Assembly: GCA_043778205.1 (NCBI GenBank) | Contig: JAYWGO010000034.1 | Span: forward strand, 1-64,000 | Origin: JAAFIP01 sp043778205 | GTDB taxonomy: Bacteria; Pseudomonadota; Gammaproteobacteria; Burkholderiales; Burkholderiaceae_C | DNA: 64,000 bases | Direction of reading: 5' to 3' | Shown here: positions 42,654 to 51,995 of the stretch, in pieces | Layout of the letters: each line of letters starts with the position of its first letter | Position numbering within the stretch: the stretch's first letter is position 1 | Notes under the pieces: model-generated | Told to the model about the DNA's origin: nothing | Database searches by the model: none | The model's input: the letters and a program-made list of their open reading frames with translations, nothing else | Program-made: the position numbers and the translations under genes

Positions 42654-43211
42654 TTAGTTCAATTGCACAGAACCGCCTTTAACGCGGTTTACACCTGTCG
42701 AGCGGCTGGACACGTAGCTGCCTTGGATCAGCACTTTGCCTGCTTTGGTGAGCGTGATGCTGGCTTTGCCGCATTGCAGCACTATTTGCTCTTTGGCGCT
42801 GACCACCATGCGCACGCCGTCTGCATCTACCTGCACGTTGCCGGAGGTTTCCAATGGTTGGTTGTCGGTTTGGCGTAGCACGCCCATCACAATGGGTAGC
42901 GTGGGGTCGCCACCCTCAAACTGCAATACTACCGATTGGCCAATGTGCGCTCCGTGCAGGTCTAGCACCGCGCGTGCCCGTAGCGCGGCTGTGCCGGGCT
43001 GGCCGGGGTAGATGACCAAGGGAGATTTACCGTCGTCAGCGATGGCCAGCAGTTCGCCAATGGTGACTGCGGGTAGCGTGGCGGTAGCTTGCCGCTTGGT
43101 GGGCCGTGCTTTGAGCAGGCGTGCCATGTCGGCGGGTGGCGCAGCGCTGGCATGCGCAGGCAGCGCCTCTGCTTGCGTGAGTTTGTCTTCGATCAGGTCT
43201 CTTGCGCTCAT
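42654..43211 (-). CDS. DUF6484-type T6SS-associated protein
   Basis: A 185-residue protein between vgrG and DUF2169. Its middle (LLAIADDGKSPLVIYPGQPG, HIGQSVVLQFEGGDPTLPIVMGVLR) looks like a gp5/OB-type strand set, followed by VQVDADGVRMVVSAKEQIVL and CGKASITLTKAGKVLIQGSY, which mirror the end of VgrG needles. I recognise this as the DUF6484 layout, though without a search. The similarity to VgrG C-termini suggests a spike-related or effector-bridging part. Confidence 0.75.
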   Translation of the reverse strand: MSARDLIEDKLTQAEALPAHASAAPPADMARLLKARPTKRQATATLPAVTIGELLAIADDGKSPLVIYPGQPGTAALRARAVLDLHGAHIGQSVVLQFEGGDPTLPIVMGVLRQTDNQPLETSGNVQVDADGVRMVVSAKEQIVLQCGKASITLTKAGKVLIQGSYVSSRSTGVNRVKGGSVQLN

Positions 43212-43241
43212 GGGTGGTTTCTTTCTTTATAAAGATTCGCA

Positions 43242-45647
43242 TCAGTTCTGCAAAATCTTTGAGCCCTTCATCACGATGTCGCTGCTGGCCTTGACATTGA
43301 TCTTGCCCGAACCATCGACGGTGATGTCTTTGCCTTTGATTACGATGGTGCCGTCTTTTTTCATGGTGATGCTGGCGCTGCCGGTTTTTAAAGAAATGGA
43401 GTCGCCTGCTTCAAGAGTAAAGTTATTCCCTACATTAAGGCTATCGTCCTTACCCACCTTAACTGTTCGGCCGCCAGTGATGCCGACGCTCTCGTCTTTT
43501 GCGACTGATTCTGTGCGCCCGCCGTTGATCGAGATCGATTCGTCTTTGGCGACTTTCTCGGTACGGCCACCGTTGATGGTGATGGTCTCATCCTTGGCTA
43601 CGGTTTCTGTACGCGCGCCGTTAATGGCGATAGTCTCGTCTTTGGCTATTTTCTCTGTGCGAGCGCCGTTGATGGTGATAGTCTCATCTTTGGCTACCGT
43701 CTCGGTGCGATTGCCATCAATGGTGATTTTCTCGTCTTTATCGACTTGCTCAGTCCGGCCGCCATGGATGGTGATTTTTTCTTCTTTATCTACTACCTCG
43801 GTCCGGTTCATGTGTATGGTGATCTTTTCGTCTAAGTCCACTTCTTCGGTACGCCAGCCATGCACGGTGATTTTTTCGTTGCGGTCTACCGTCTCAGTAC
43901 GGTCGCGTTTAATGTGGTTGGTCTCGTCGTTGTCAATGGTCTTGGTCCGGTCGTGGCCCACGGTGTGGGTTTCGTCGTTTTCTACACTGATATCTTGGTT
44001 CTTCTCGGCATGCAAGTACACCTGCTCGGAGCCTTTTTTATCATCAAACCTAAACTCATTGCAGTTGGCGGCGCTGCCTTTGGGGGTTGATCTTGTTCTA
44101 AAGCCGCTTTGGGTGTGGCTGCCAAAAGGCTTGGGCTGGTCGTCGTTGTACACCCGGCCTACGATGATGGGGCGGTCGGGGTCGCCGTTTAAAAAGTCTA
44201 CGATCACTTCTTGGCCAATGCGGGGGATAAAGTAGCCGCCCCAGCCTTTGCCTGCCCAGGGCTGGCTCACGCGCACCCAGCAGGTAGATTTTTCGTTACT
44301 TTTGTCGTACCTGTCCCAATGAAAATGCACTTTGACGCGGCCAAAGTCATCGGCATGGATTTCTTCGCCCTCAGGGCCTACTACGATGGCACTTTGTGGG
44401 CCAGGCATCACCACCTGGGGCGTAAGCCGGGGCACACGGTAGGGCATAGCCAGTGGCAGCATGGTGAGCATAAAGCTGCTGGCACCGGGCTGGCCGGTAC
44501 GCAAGGCAGGGCTGCTGTCTATCAAGGCGCTGTAGGCTACCTGGGTGTCGGCATTTACGGCATCGGCTGCCAGCTCTTTGTGCAACAGGTGGGTGATGGA
44601 GCGGGGCTCTTCTTTCAAGGTAATGCCTTCGTAGCCGGGGTGGCTGACCACAAAGCTGCAGGCTGCTATGAGGTAGTCGCCGTTCAAATTACCTTCTGGG
44701 TCGCCGGTCAGGGTAAAGCTTCTACCTGCGGTTACGTCGGGCCAGCTGGTCAAGGCCCAGTGGCGCTGGCGACGGGTCACCAGCTCGTCCAGGCGCAGCT
44801 TGGCTACGCCTTCGATATCGTCGTCTTTAAAGTAGCCGCCTTCAAACTCAAAGGCTTCTAGGTCGGCCAGCTCATGGGTGTCGGGCTCACCTTTGTCGGC
44901 GATGAGCTTCTTTTTAATGGCTTTAAAGTCGCTATCGCGGGATGCAAACTTGCCGGTTTCTAGCTGGCGTGTAGTGGTCCATTTGGTAATTTCGTTGTGC
45001 CGCGAATCGCCGGCTCCGCTGGGCAGGTATTTCAAAATATCGGTCACCGGCAGCATGTCGTGCGCAGCATCGCTGGCATCGGCCAAATACATGGTACCTG
45101 GGGCATCGTGTGCGTCAAACCAGTAGTAAATGCCTTCGTCTTCTAGCAGGCGGGACAAGAATGTGTAGTCACTTTCTTGGTGCTGCACACAGTAGCGCCT
45201 GCCTTCGTGCTTGCCAATTACGCCGTCGGTTTGGGTTTTTTTGACGCGTTTGATGGGGCTGTCTTCCAGTACCGAGTCAAATACCTTGATCACCGATTGG
45301 TCTTGGTGAATACGGGAATTGGTGCGCTTGCTGAGCAGGCCAAACCAAGATTGCAGTGTGATCTCGTACCGGTAGAAGCGGCCTATCTGGGCTTGGCGTG
45401 TAAAACGTATGGCGTGGCCTTGGCAGTGACGCTCGTGCGGGTTATCGTCGGGGTCTAAAAAGTCAATCACCACATCAAAAGCGTGGCCCAAAATGTCTTT
45501 GGCCTCAATGGTTTGGTTTTTGGAGATCACCGTAAGCTGGTAAAACGAAGGGCGCGACAACGCCTCGTGCCCCACCACCCGCCAAAACATCAAGTCTTCT
45601 ACGACAGATGAATCGCTTTTAATATGAAAATCTTCTTTGCTAGCCAA
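43242..45647 (-). CDS. vgrG: VgrG spike protein with a 16-residue-repeat beta-helix needle
   Basis: An 801-residue VgrG. The gp27-like part (SRPSFYQLTVISKNQ, GVIGKHEGRRYCVQHQESD) spans about 1-370 and the gp5 OB fold (VVGPEGEEIHADDFGRVKVH, GYFIPRIGQEVIVDFLNGDP) about 415-500. Residues ~557-733 contain eleven consecutive 16-residue repeats of the form DETITINGxRTExVAK, i.e. paired octads of a triple-stranded beta-helix, longer than most needles. The end VDGSGKINVKASSDIVMKGS is standard. It follows clpV by 39 bp and leads the DUF6484-DUF2169-PAAR nuclease module it probably delivers. Confidence 0.95.
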   Translation of the reverse strand: MASKEDFHIKSDSSVVEDLMFWRVVGHEALSRPSFYQLTVISKNQTIEAKDILGHAFDVVIDFLDPDDNPHERHCQGHAIRFTRQAQIGRFYRYEITLQSWFGLLSKRTNSRIHQDQSVIKVFDSVLEDSPIKRVKKTQTDGVIGKHEGRRYCVQHQESDYTFLSRLLEDEGIYYWFDAHDAPGTMYLADASDAAHDMLPVTDILKYLPSGAGDSRHNEITKWTTTRQLETGKFASRDSDFKAIKKKLIADKGEPDTHELADLEAFEFEGGYFKDDDIEGVAKLRLDELVTRRQRHWALTSWPDVTAGRSFTLTGDPEGNLNGDYLIAACSFVVSHPGYEGITLKEEPRSITHLLHKELAADAVNADTQVAYSALIDSSPALRTGQPGASSFMLTMLPLAMPYRVPRLTPQVVMPGPQSAIVVGPEGEEIHADDFGRVKVHFHWDRYDKSNEKSTCWVRVSQPWAGKGWGGYFIPRIGQEVIVDFLNGDPDRPIIVGRVYNDDQPKPFGSHTQSGFRTRSTPKGSAANCNEFRFDDKKGSEQVYLHAEKNQDISVENDETHTVGHDRTKTIDNDETNHIKRDRTETVDRNEKITVHGWRTEEVDLDEKITIHMNRTEVVDKEEKITIHGGRTEQVDKDEKITIDGNRTETVAKDETITINGARTEKIAKDETIAINGARTETVAKDETITINGGRTEKVAKDESISINGGRTESVAKDESVGITGGRTVKVGKDDSLNVGNNFTLEAGDSISLKTGSASITMKKDGTIVIKGKDITVDGSGKINVKASSDIVMKGSKILQN
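43449..43976 (-). repeat. Eleven tandem 48-bp coding repeats in vgrG
   Basis: Each 48-bp unit encodes 16 residues beginning D/E-E and containing RTE. The three most central units are nearly identical, while outer units are diverged, a pattern of expansion from the centre. Variation in unit number would lengthen or shorten the spike needle. Confidence 0.9.
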
Positions 45648-45686
45648 CTAGCGCCTCTCTTGATTACTCCTAGTTAAACGATTGGC

Positions 45687-48437
45687 TTAGTCGAACGCAT
45701 AAATAAAGTCACTGTCTTTTACATCTAAAGCTACACGCTTGATTTCTCCACCTGCTGCAAGGCGCTGCAAGTATTCAACTGAAATAGTGGGTAACACGGT
45801 GTTAGTCAAAATAGCATCGATAGCGCGACCACCGGCCTCAGGGTCTTGGCAGCGGGACACTACCAGGTTAACCACGTCGTCGCTAAATTCAAACGGTACG
45901 CCGTGGTTGGCCAGCACGCGCTTTTTAATGCGGCCTAGCTGCAAGCGCACTATTTTGCCCATCATCTCGGGCGACAATGGGTAGTAGGGAATGGATACGA
46001 TGCGGCCTAGCAGCGCGGGTGGGAACACTTTCATCAGCGGGGCCTTCAGTGCTTCGGCCAGGCTGTTGGCATCGGGCAGCAGGTCGTGGTCGCGGCACAT
46101 GCTCATTACCAGCTCGCTGCCGGCGTTGGTGGTTAGCAAGATGATGGTGTTTTTAAAGTCGATCATGCGGCCCTCGCCGTCTTCCATCCAGCCTTTGTCA
46201 AACACCTGGAAGAAAATCTCGTGCACGTCGGGGTGGGCTTTTTCTACCTCGTCCAGCAGCACCACGCTATAGGGGCGGCGGCGCACGGCCTCGGTCAGTA
46301 TGCCGCCTTCGCCGTAGCCTACGTAGCCCGGGGGCGCACCTTTAAGGGTAGAGACTGTATGCGCCTCTTGAAACTCGCTCATGTTGATGGTGATGATGTT
46401 TTGCTCACCGCCATACAGCGCCTCGGCCAGTGCCAGGGCTGTCTCGGTTTTGCCCACGCCCGATGTGCCACACAGCATGAACACGCCGATGGGTTTTTGT
46501 GGGTTGTCTAGGCGAGCGCGGGAGGTTTGGATGCGCCTGGCAATCATCTCTAGGCCGTGTTTTTGGCCAATAACGCGTTTGTTTAGCGTGTCGGCCAGTT
46601 CTAGCACGGCCTGCACTTCGTTCTTTACCATGCGGCCTACGGGGATGCCGGTCCAGTCAGCTACTACCGAGGCTACGGCTTGCTCATCTACCGAGGCCAG
46701 GATGAGCGGTGACTCGCCTTGCAGGGTGGCAATGCTGGCCTGCAGGGTGTGCAGCTCAGCAAGCAGAGTAGCACGGTCTTGGGCAGCAGGGACAGCTTCT
46801 TCTGTGCTGTTTTTTGCATCAATAGTATCGGTCGCCCGAGGAATTGCTGGTTCTCTAGCTATACTATTAGTAGTATCCACAGGTTGGCTGCCTTTGCGCA
46901 GCAGGGCGCGCAGGTCTAGCAGGCGGTCAACCAAGGCTTTTTCTTCTTTCCAGCGCACGTTCAGTTTGGCTAACTGGGCGTTGGCCTCAAGCAGCAGGGC
47001 TTGCACTGCGGTTGAGCGCTTGGTTACGTCGATACCTATAGATTCTTCGCGGCCAATAATCTCGCTCTCGGTGGTGAGTGCTTCTATGCGGCGCTGGCAG
47101 TCTTCTACATCGGGCGGGGTGGCGTGCTGCGACACAGCTACGCGGGCGCAGGCGGTGTCTAGCAGGCTAACGGCTTTGTCGGGCAGCTGGCGGGCAGGTA
47201 TGTAGCGGTGTGACAGCTTGACTGCGGCTTCAATGGCCTCGTCTAGCAACTGCACGCGGTGGTGCTTTTCCAGCACGCTGGCTACGCCGCGCAGCATAAG
47301 GATGGCTTTGGCTTCGTCTGGCTCGGGCACCTGCACCACCTGAAAGCGGCGGGTCAGGGCGGGGTCTTTTTCGATGTATTTTTTGTACTCAGCCCAGGTG
47401 GTGGCACCAATGGTGCGCAGGTTGCCACGCGCCAAGGCGGGCTTTAGCAGGTTGGCTGCGTCGCCCGTGCCGGCTGCACCACCTGCGCCTACCAGGGTGT
47501 GAATTTCGTCAATAAACAAAATAATGGGGGTAGGCGAGCTTTGCACTTCGTCAATGACTTGGCGCAAGCGCTGCTCAAACTCGCCTTTCATGCTGGCACC
47601 GGCTTGCAGCAGGCCAATGTCTAGCGTGAGCAGTTTGACGTCTTTCAGTTGCGGCGGCACATCGCCCTTGGCCAGGCGCTGGGCAAAGCCCTCTACCACT
47701 GCGGTTTTGCCTACGCCAGCTTCGCCAGTGAGCAGCGGGTTGTTTTGGCGGCGGCGCATCAAAATGTCAATTATTTGGCGAATTTCTTCGTCACGGCCGG
47801 TGATGGGGTCCATCTCGCCTTTTTTGGCTTTCTCGGTCAGATCTACAGCAAACTTCTTAAGCGCATCGCCTTTGCCCATGGCGGCAGGGGCCATGGCACC
47901 GCTGTCTTCACCGGGGGTGCCACTGCCCATGCCGGTGCCGTCTTGGGCGCGCATTTGGGCCTCGGGGGAGGCATCGCAAATTTTGGCAAAGTTCTCAGCC
48001 AGGTCTTCGGGCTTAATGCGCTCAAACTGTTTGGACATGCCCAGCAGCGGCGCGCGCAGGTTTTGCGTTTTTAGCATGCCCAATACAAGGTAGCCGGTGC
48101 GCACCTGGGCTTCGCCAAACTGCAAGGTAGCGTAGGTCCAGGCGCGTTCGATCGCGTTTTCTATGTGCGGGGAAAAGTCGCTAATGGCGGTGGCACCCCG
48201 TGGCAGGCGGTCTAGGGCAGCCGTCATGTCTTTGGCCATTACAGAAGCATCTACACCGTAGTGCTGCACTATTTTGTGCAAATCAGAGTCTTGTGTTTGC
48301 AGCAACTGGGCAAACCAATGCTCTAGCTCCACGTAAGGGTTGCCACGCATTTTGCAAAAAATGGTGGCCCCTTCAATGGCTTTGTAGCCCAAGCTGTTGA
48401 GTTTGCCAAACAGTGCCGTACGGCTGATTTCGCTCAT
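45687..48437 (-). CDS. clpV: T6SS sheath-disassembly ATPase ClpV (TssH)
   Basis: A AAA+ unfoldase that recycles contracted TssB/C sheath. The 916-residue protein has the ClpV N-domain (residues 1-~160), first ATPase with Walker A GEAGVGKTAVVEG near 220 and Walker B ILFIDEIHTLVGAGG near 290, a middle coiled-coil domain, and second ATPase with GTSGVGKTETALALAEALYGG near 635. The segment near residues 522-542 (IAREPAIPRATDTIDAK region) is encoded by a diverged copy of the dispersed repeat, in the variable part of the middle domain. It lies 107 bp behind tssG and 39 bp ahead of vgrG. Confidence 0.96.
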   Translation of the reverse strand: MSEISRTALFGKLNSLGYKAIEGATIFCKMRGNPYVELEHWFAQLLQTQDSDLHKIVQHYGVDASVMAKDMTAALDRLPRGATAISDFSPHIENAIERAWTYATLQFGEAQVRTGYLVLGMLKTQNLRAPLLGMSKQFERIKPEDLAENFAKICDASPEAQMRAQDGTGMGSGTPGEDSGAMAPAAMGKGDALKKFAVDLTEKAKKGEMDPITGRDEEIRQIIDILMRRRQNNPLLTGEAGVGKTAVVEGFAQRLAKGDVPPQLKDVKLLTLDIGLLQAGASMKGEFEQRLRQVIDEVQSSPTPIILFIDEIHTLVGAGGAAGTGDAANLLKPALARGNLRTIGATTWAEYKKYIEKDPALTRRFQVVQVPEPDEAKAILMLRGVASVLEKHHRVQLLDEAIEAAVKLSHRYIPARQLPDKAVSLLDTACARVAVSQHATPPDVEDCQRRIEALTTESEIIGREESIGIDVTKRSTAVQALLLEANAQLAKLNVRWKEEKALVDRLLDLRALLRKGSQPVDTTNSIAREPAIPRATDTIDAKNSTEEAVPAAQDRATLLAELHTLQASIATLQGESPLILASVDEQAVASVVADWTGIPVGRMVKNEVQAVLELADTLNKRVIGQKHGLEMIARRIQTSRARLDNPQKPIGVFMLCGTSGVGKTETALALAEALYGGEQNIITINMSEFQEAHTVSTLKGAPPGYVGYGEGGILTEAVRRRPYSVVLLDEVEKAHPDVHEIFFQVFDKGWMEDGEGRMIDFKNTIILLTTNAGSELVMSMCRDHDLLPDANSLAEALKAPLMKVFPPALLGRIVSIPYYPLSPEMMGKIVRLQLGRIKKRVLANHGVPFEFSDDVVNLVVSRCQDPEAGGRAIDAILTNTVLPTISVEYLQRLAAGGEIKRVALDVKDSDFIYAFD
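46810..46875 (+). repeat. Diverged dispersed repeat, copy J, inside clpV
   Basis: CGCCCGAGGAATTGCTG matches the repeat core CGCCCAAGGAAATGCTG at 15 of 17 positions and is followed at the correct distance by AGCTAT and GTAG. It is in frame within the clpV middle-domain linker. Confidence 0.55.
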
Positions 48438-48544
48438 GAGATCTCCATGACTTGTCTAAAATCATAAGACGAATTGGCTCTACAGAATTTAAAGCGGTCT
48501 GTGTAATCTGTGGTTACATTTGCACCGCTGTAAATGAGCTGCTG

Positions 48545-49594
48545 CTAGCCAGGAATCACTACATCAGTTGCATGCTTGCTGCGCTGGCTTTCGCCAACCC
48601 AGCTTGTCCAACCTAAATGCGATTTAGATCCTAGGCGCGTGGCGGGAACGGCCTGTTTGCGCAAGATGAGCAAGGCATCCCAGTAATATTCATCACCCAA
48701 AAGCTGTTGCATCCAGCGCTGCAGGTGCAAGCGCGCCGAGCCGCCAGGTAAAAAAAGTTTGTATTGCGCCAAGCTCAAGGGCCCTAAGTGCACCCTCACC
48801 CTGTGCTGCCTGTCCCACACCTTGGTACCCATCACAGCACCTTGGCCTAGTTTGATCGAAACTGTGCCACGGCCCAGCCGGGTAGTGTCTTCTGCCAACA
48901 GTTTAATCCAATGGCCCACCCAATGCTCTAGTTCGACAGGAATGTCAAAATAGCCAGCCAGCACAGCTTCTACGCTGTCTCGGTTGCGAACTTGGCGGTT
49001 AAGCCACCCGCTATAGTGCAAGCGCGCATCGTCGTGCACTACATCGCGGCCTTGCCTTGCCGCTGTACCTATGCCTGCTAATGCACCTATATGCCCCCTA
49101 AAGTTGTCTTCAGCGGGCCGGTCTAGCGCCACCGCTGGGCGGGCCTGTGCCCAGGCGCGGTAAAAATGCAGCGCAAAGCGGTGGCTGAACATGTCTAGAA
49201 AAGACAGCCAAGTAGGGTCGTTGCGGTTGCGCGCACGGTCTTGGATAAAGTCGCTCAGGTGCACTGGCAACGGGCCATTGGGGCCAATGTAGCGAATAAA
49301 CTGCTGGCGTATGCGAGGGGGCGAATGGGCTGTAGCAGCATCTACACGGCTTAGCGCTGCAGGTGCGAAGGCAAGCGAGGGTTCTTGGCCAACCCTAATG
49401 GGCTCTGCACTGGGCAACACCGCTTGGCCCCAGCGCGGCAAAGGAAAGGCGCTGGACTCTAGGCGCCGCATCACGGCAAAGTAGTCAAAGTTCCACGCGC
49501 CCTCAGCCCATAGCTGCAGCGTAGCATGCACGCGCTGCGTTGCGCTGCCGCTAAGCTGGCCAACAGGGTCTACAGAATCGGCCGCGTCCCGCAT
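48545..49594 (-). CDS. tssG: T6SS baseplate protein TssG
   Basis: A wedge component of the baseplate, working with TssF, TssE and TssK. The 349-residue protein shows the TssG pattern: WNFDYFAVMRRLE near the start, RVGQEPSLAFAPAAL, the QFIRYIGPNGPLPVHLSD motif, FLDMFSHRFALHFYRAW, and late LGTKVWDRQHRVRVHLGP-like and LPGG elements. Its start overlaps the end of tssF by 25 bp, as is common for this pair. Confidence 0.94.
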   Translation of the reverse strand: MRDAADSVDPVGQLSGSATQRVHATLQLWAEGAWNFDYFAVMRRLESSAFPLPRWGQAVLPSAEPIRVGQEPSLAFAPAALSRVDAATAHSPPRIRQQFIRYIGPNGPLPVHLSDFIQDRARNRNDPTWLSFLDMFSHRFALHFYRAWAQARPAVALDRPAEDNFRGHIGALAGIGTAARQGRDVVHDDARLHYSGWLNRQVRNRDSVEAVLAGYFDIPVELEHWVGHWIKLLAEDTTRLGRGTVSIKLGQGAVMGTKVWDRQHRVRVHLGPLSLAQYKLFLPGGSARLHLQRWMQQLLGDEYYWDALLILRKQAVPATRLGSKSHLGWTSWVGESQRSKHATDVVIPG

Positions 49595-51462
49595 TGTGGC
49601 TCCCAGCGCATGCCTTCACCTTTATTGGAAAAGGTAAGCACAGTTTCAATAAAGTGGTTCACATTCACATGGCGGCTTAAAAAATGCGACATTACCGCCC
49701 CAAAAACAAATGCACTGTGACCATGAAAAGCCATTTTCTCAACTTCTAGCGTTACCTCAAGGCCACGGCCAAATGCAATGGGGCCAGCCATAGGCAAGCG
49801 CCTGGCTATGGGCTTGGTACGCACATACAACAGGCCGCCAATTTGCGTTTGGCGCGATTCGTCTGCGTGCATAGCGTACAGGGTGAGCATTTCGCGCAGA
49901 GCGGCAGCGGCTTTGTCGCCCTGCCCTTCAGACAAAGACAAATAATTAAGTGCCAAATGGTCTATGACTTTCCAGCCCAAACCTTTGCTCACCACAGGCG
50001 ACACGGGGCGCGATGGCCCACGCATGACAACTACACGCTTTACGGGGAATGAATCTGTACAGTCCAGGTCATTGCCACGCCCTAGCTGCATAAGTAAGGG
50101 CAAGTCACGGTTGGTGCACAGCGCGGTAACAGCCAACTGGCGTAAGGACAGCGCGTAAGGTGCCTGCTGCGGATCTACCAATTGCATAAACACTTCAGAG
50201 CCAATATGGCTGCTGCGGTGCCCTTGGGTACGCTGCTTTTGCGACTGCATGCGCGGGTCGCGGGTGGTAGTGTAATACGCCGGGTGGGCATGCCGGCTGC
50301 CATGAAAAGCTGCGTAAAACGGCAGAAAGGCTTGCTCTGCAGCTGCGCCCTTGGCATCAGCCTTGCTGTGGCCCACCACTTCAGTTACAGAGTGCACCTC
50401 ATAGTCTTGGGGGCGTGTACGGTCGGGCACAAGGTGAAACTGGCTCACACCGTCGTTCACAGTCACACGGTCTAGCCGCTTGCTAAACAGATTGATGGCG
50501 GGTACACAGTGCAGCTGAATATTGTCTGCAGTAACCAGCTTTTCTAGTGCAGCATCGCCACGCGAGAAGAGCACAACGATTTCAACTTGGCTTACCGCCA
50601 TGGTGGCCAGCGTAGACCGAAGTTTTTGGATTTTGGCAAACTGAAAACGTTGGGCAAATGCAAAATACTCTTGCACTAGACGATAACCGGCAAAGCCTGT
50701 AGATGTGACGGGCAGCAAGGCCTCTTTGTCATCAAAACCGACAGGCTGCACCACACTGGCAGGCAATGTTTGCATACGCCCTGGCAAAGCGCCACTGGGG
50801 CCCAAGGGCTGCACCAAAACACCCAGTGGTTTGCCCAGCACACACTCGTGCAGTTGCCAAGCTACGTCTTCTGCACCCCCAAAATGGAATACCAGCTCAT
50901 CCATTGCAATTTGGTCAAAGGTCAGCCCTGCAGTGGCTTGTAAAACAAAGCGCAGGCCGCCTTTGATGTCGCGCGCGCGCGGGTGGCTTTGCAAATTAAG
51001 GTCTGGTGCAAAAGTAAAATACTGCGCATGTTTAACCTCAACAGGCCATAAGCGCAGGTCTTGCGAGGTGCGAAAGTCGCAGTAGGTACCTTGCCCTACG
51101 GCCTGCCTGGTGCGCAGGCCGCTGCCACGCGGCATAGTGGGGCCATTAGCCAGTGCAGCATCATCAGAATCAGGTAGGCACGCAGCTATCAGCATGGAAG
51201 GGGTAGGAGCTAAGTAGTGTGGGTAGACTACATCTAGCAAATGGCCAGTGAAACGGGGAAACTCAGCGTCCAGCTTTAAGCCTACACGCGCGGATAAAAA
51301 AGCAGTGGCCTCTATCAAACGCTCTACGTAGGGGTCTGAGATTTCATTGCTGTCTAGCCCTAGTCTGCTAGCAATTTTAGGGAACGCTTGCGCAAACTCG
51401 GCCGACGACTCACGGAAATAACGCAGCTCCGACTCGTATTGCTCAAGTAGTCTAGGGTCCAT
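49570..51462 (-). CDS. tssF: T6SS baseplate protein TssF
   Basis: A baseplate wedge protein. At 630 residues it is full length: the opening LLEQYESELRYFRESSAEFA, DPYVERLIEATAFLSARV, FPRFTGHLLDVVYPHYLAPT, the central VNLFSK-type INLFSKRLDRV, and the terminal FGRGLEVTLEVEKMAF with HGHSAFVFGAVMSHFLS are all present. It follows tssE by 16 bp and overlaps tssG. Confidence 0.96.
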   Translation of the reverse strand: MDPRLLEQYESELRYFRESSAEFAQAFPKIASRLGLDSNEISDPYVERLIEATAFLSARVGLKLDAEFPRFTGHLLDVVYPHYLAPTPSMLIAACLPDSDDAALANGPTMPRGSGLRTRQAVGQGTYCDFRTSQDLRLWPVEVKHAQYFTFAPDLNLQSHPRARDIKGGLRFVLQATAGLTFDQIAMDELVFHFGGAEDVAWQLHECVLGKPLGVLVQPLGPSGALPGRMQTLPASVVQPVGFDDKEALLPVTSTGFAGYRLVQEYFAFAQRFQFAKIQKLRSTLATMAVSQVEIVVLFSRGDAALEKLVTADNIQLHCVPAINLFSKRLDRVTVNDGVSQFHLVPDRTRPQDYEVHSVTEVVGHSKADAKGAAAEQAFLPFYAAFHGSRHAHPAYYTTTRDPRMQSQKQRTQGHRSSHIGSEVFMQLVDPQQAPYALSLRQLAVTALCTNRDLPLLMQLGRGNDLDCTDSFPVKRVVVMRGPSRPVSPVVSKGLGWKVIDHLALNYLSLSEGQGDKAAAALREMLTLYAMHADESRQTQIGGLLYVRTKPIARRLPMAGPIAFGRGLEVTLEVEKMAFHGHSAFVFGAVMSHFLSRHVNVNHFIETVLTFSNKGEGMRWEPQCGTRPIL

Positions 51463-51478
51463 AGGTATTTAGGTTCTT

Positions 51479-51988
51479 TTATTTTGCAACGTCGTCGACC
51501 ACGAACCGACCTTCTTCTAGGTCAACGCGGCTACGCATTAAAAACTCCATGGGCACTGGCTGCGCCCACAGCATACCTTTTATCATTAAACCTACGCGGT
51601 TGTGAGAGTCCATTACACGGCCTTCTAATACCACCTCAACTTCTAAGGTGCGCGGCAAAATGCGTGGTTCAAAGCTCAAAATAGACTGGCGCAGTGCTTG
51701 CTCCATACCAGAGCGCTGGATTGATGATGCAAACTGCCCCGACATGGTGGGCAACCCAAAGTTAATTACTGAGCGCAAAACATTAGGAAACTGTTTGTCA
51801 TCTAGGGCTGGAAAATACCCGGTAGCATTCAAAAGCCAGCCTAAATCTCTCAGCACAGCTTGGCGCAGCGCTTGTTTAGTTAACGATTTTTTGTCAGCCG
51901 CTTCAACTTGGCTGCCAGGGTCGTCGTCAATCAGACGGTCGAGCAGTGAGGGCTGAAGCCGCTCCTGCGCTGCGGTGAGATCTGCCAT
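51479..51988 (-). CDS. tssE: T6SS baseplate protein TssE
   Basis: A gp25-like baseplate protein that starts sheath polymerisation. The 169-residue protein contains QPSLLDRLIDDDPG, then LRDLGWLLNATGYF, FPNVLRSVINFGLPTMSG and the conserved end VVLEGRVMD and RSRVDLEEGRF. ATG 51988 is chosen because it falls 7 bp after the tagJ stop; reading further upstream only adds unlike residues. The position tagJ-tssE-tssF-tssG is conserved in many proteobacterial clusters. Confidence 0.93.
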   Translation of the reverse strand: MADLTAAQERLQPSLLDRLIDDDPGSQVEAADKKSLTKQALRQAVLRDLGWLLNATGYFPALDDKQFPNVLRSVINFGLPTMSGQFASSIQRSGMEQALRQSILSFEPRILPRTLEVEVVLEGRVMDSHNRVGLMIKGMLWAQPVPMEFLMRSRVDLEEGRFVVDDVAK

Positions 51989-51995
51989 AAGCGGG

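Noticed and set aside
43449..43976. Regular 48-bp repeats as a possible CRISPR array
   Set aside because: Repeats are contiguous, in frame and without unique spacers; they encode the VgrG beta-helix. No cas genes are present.
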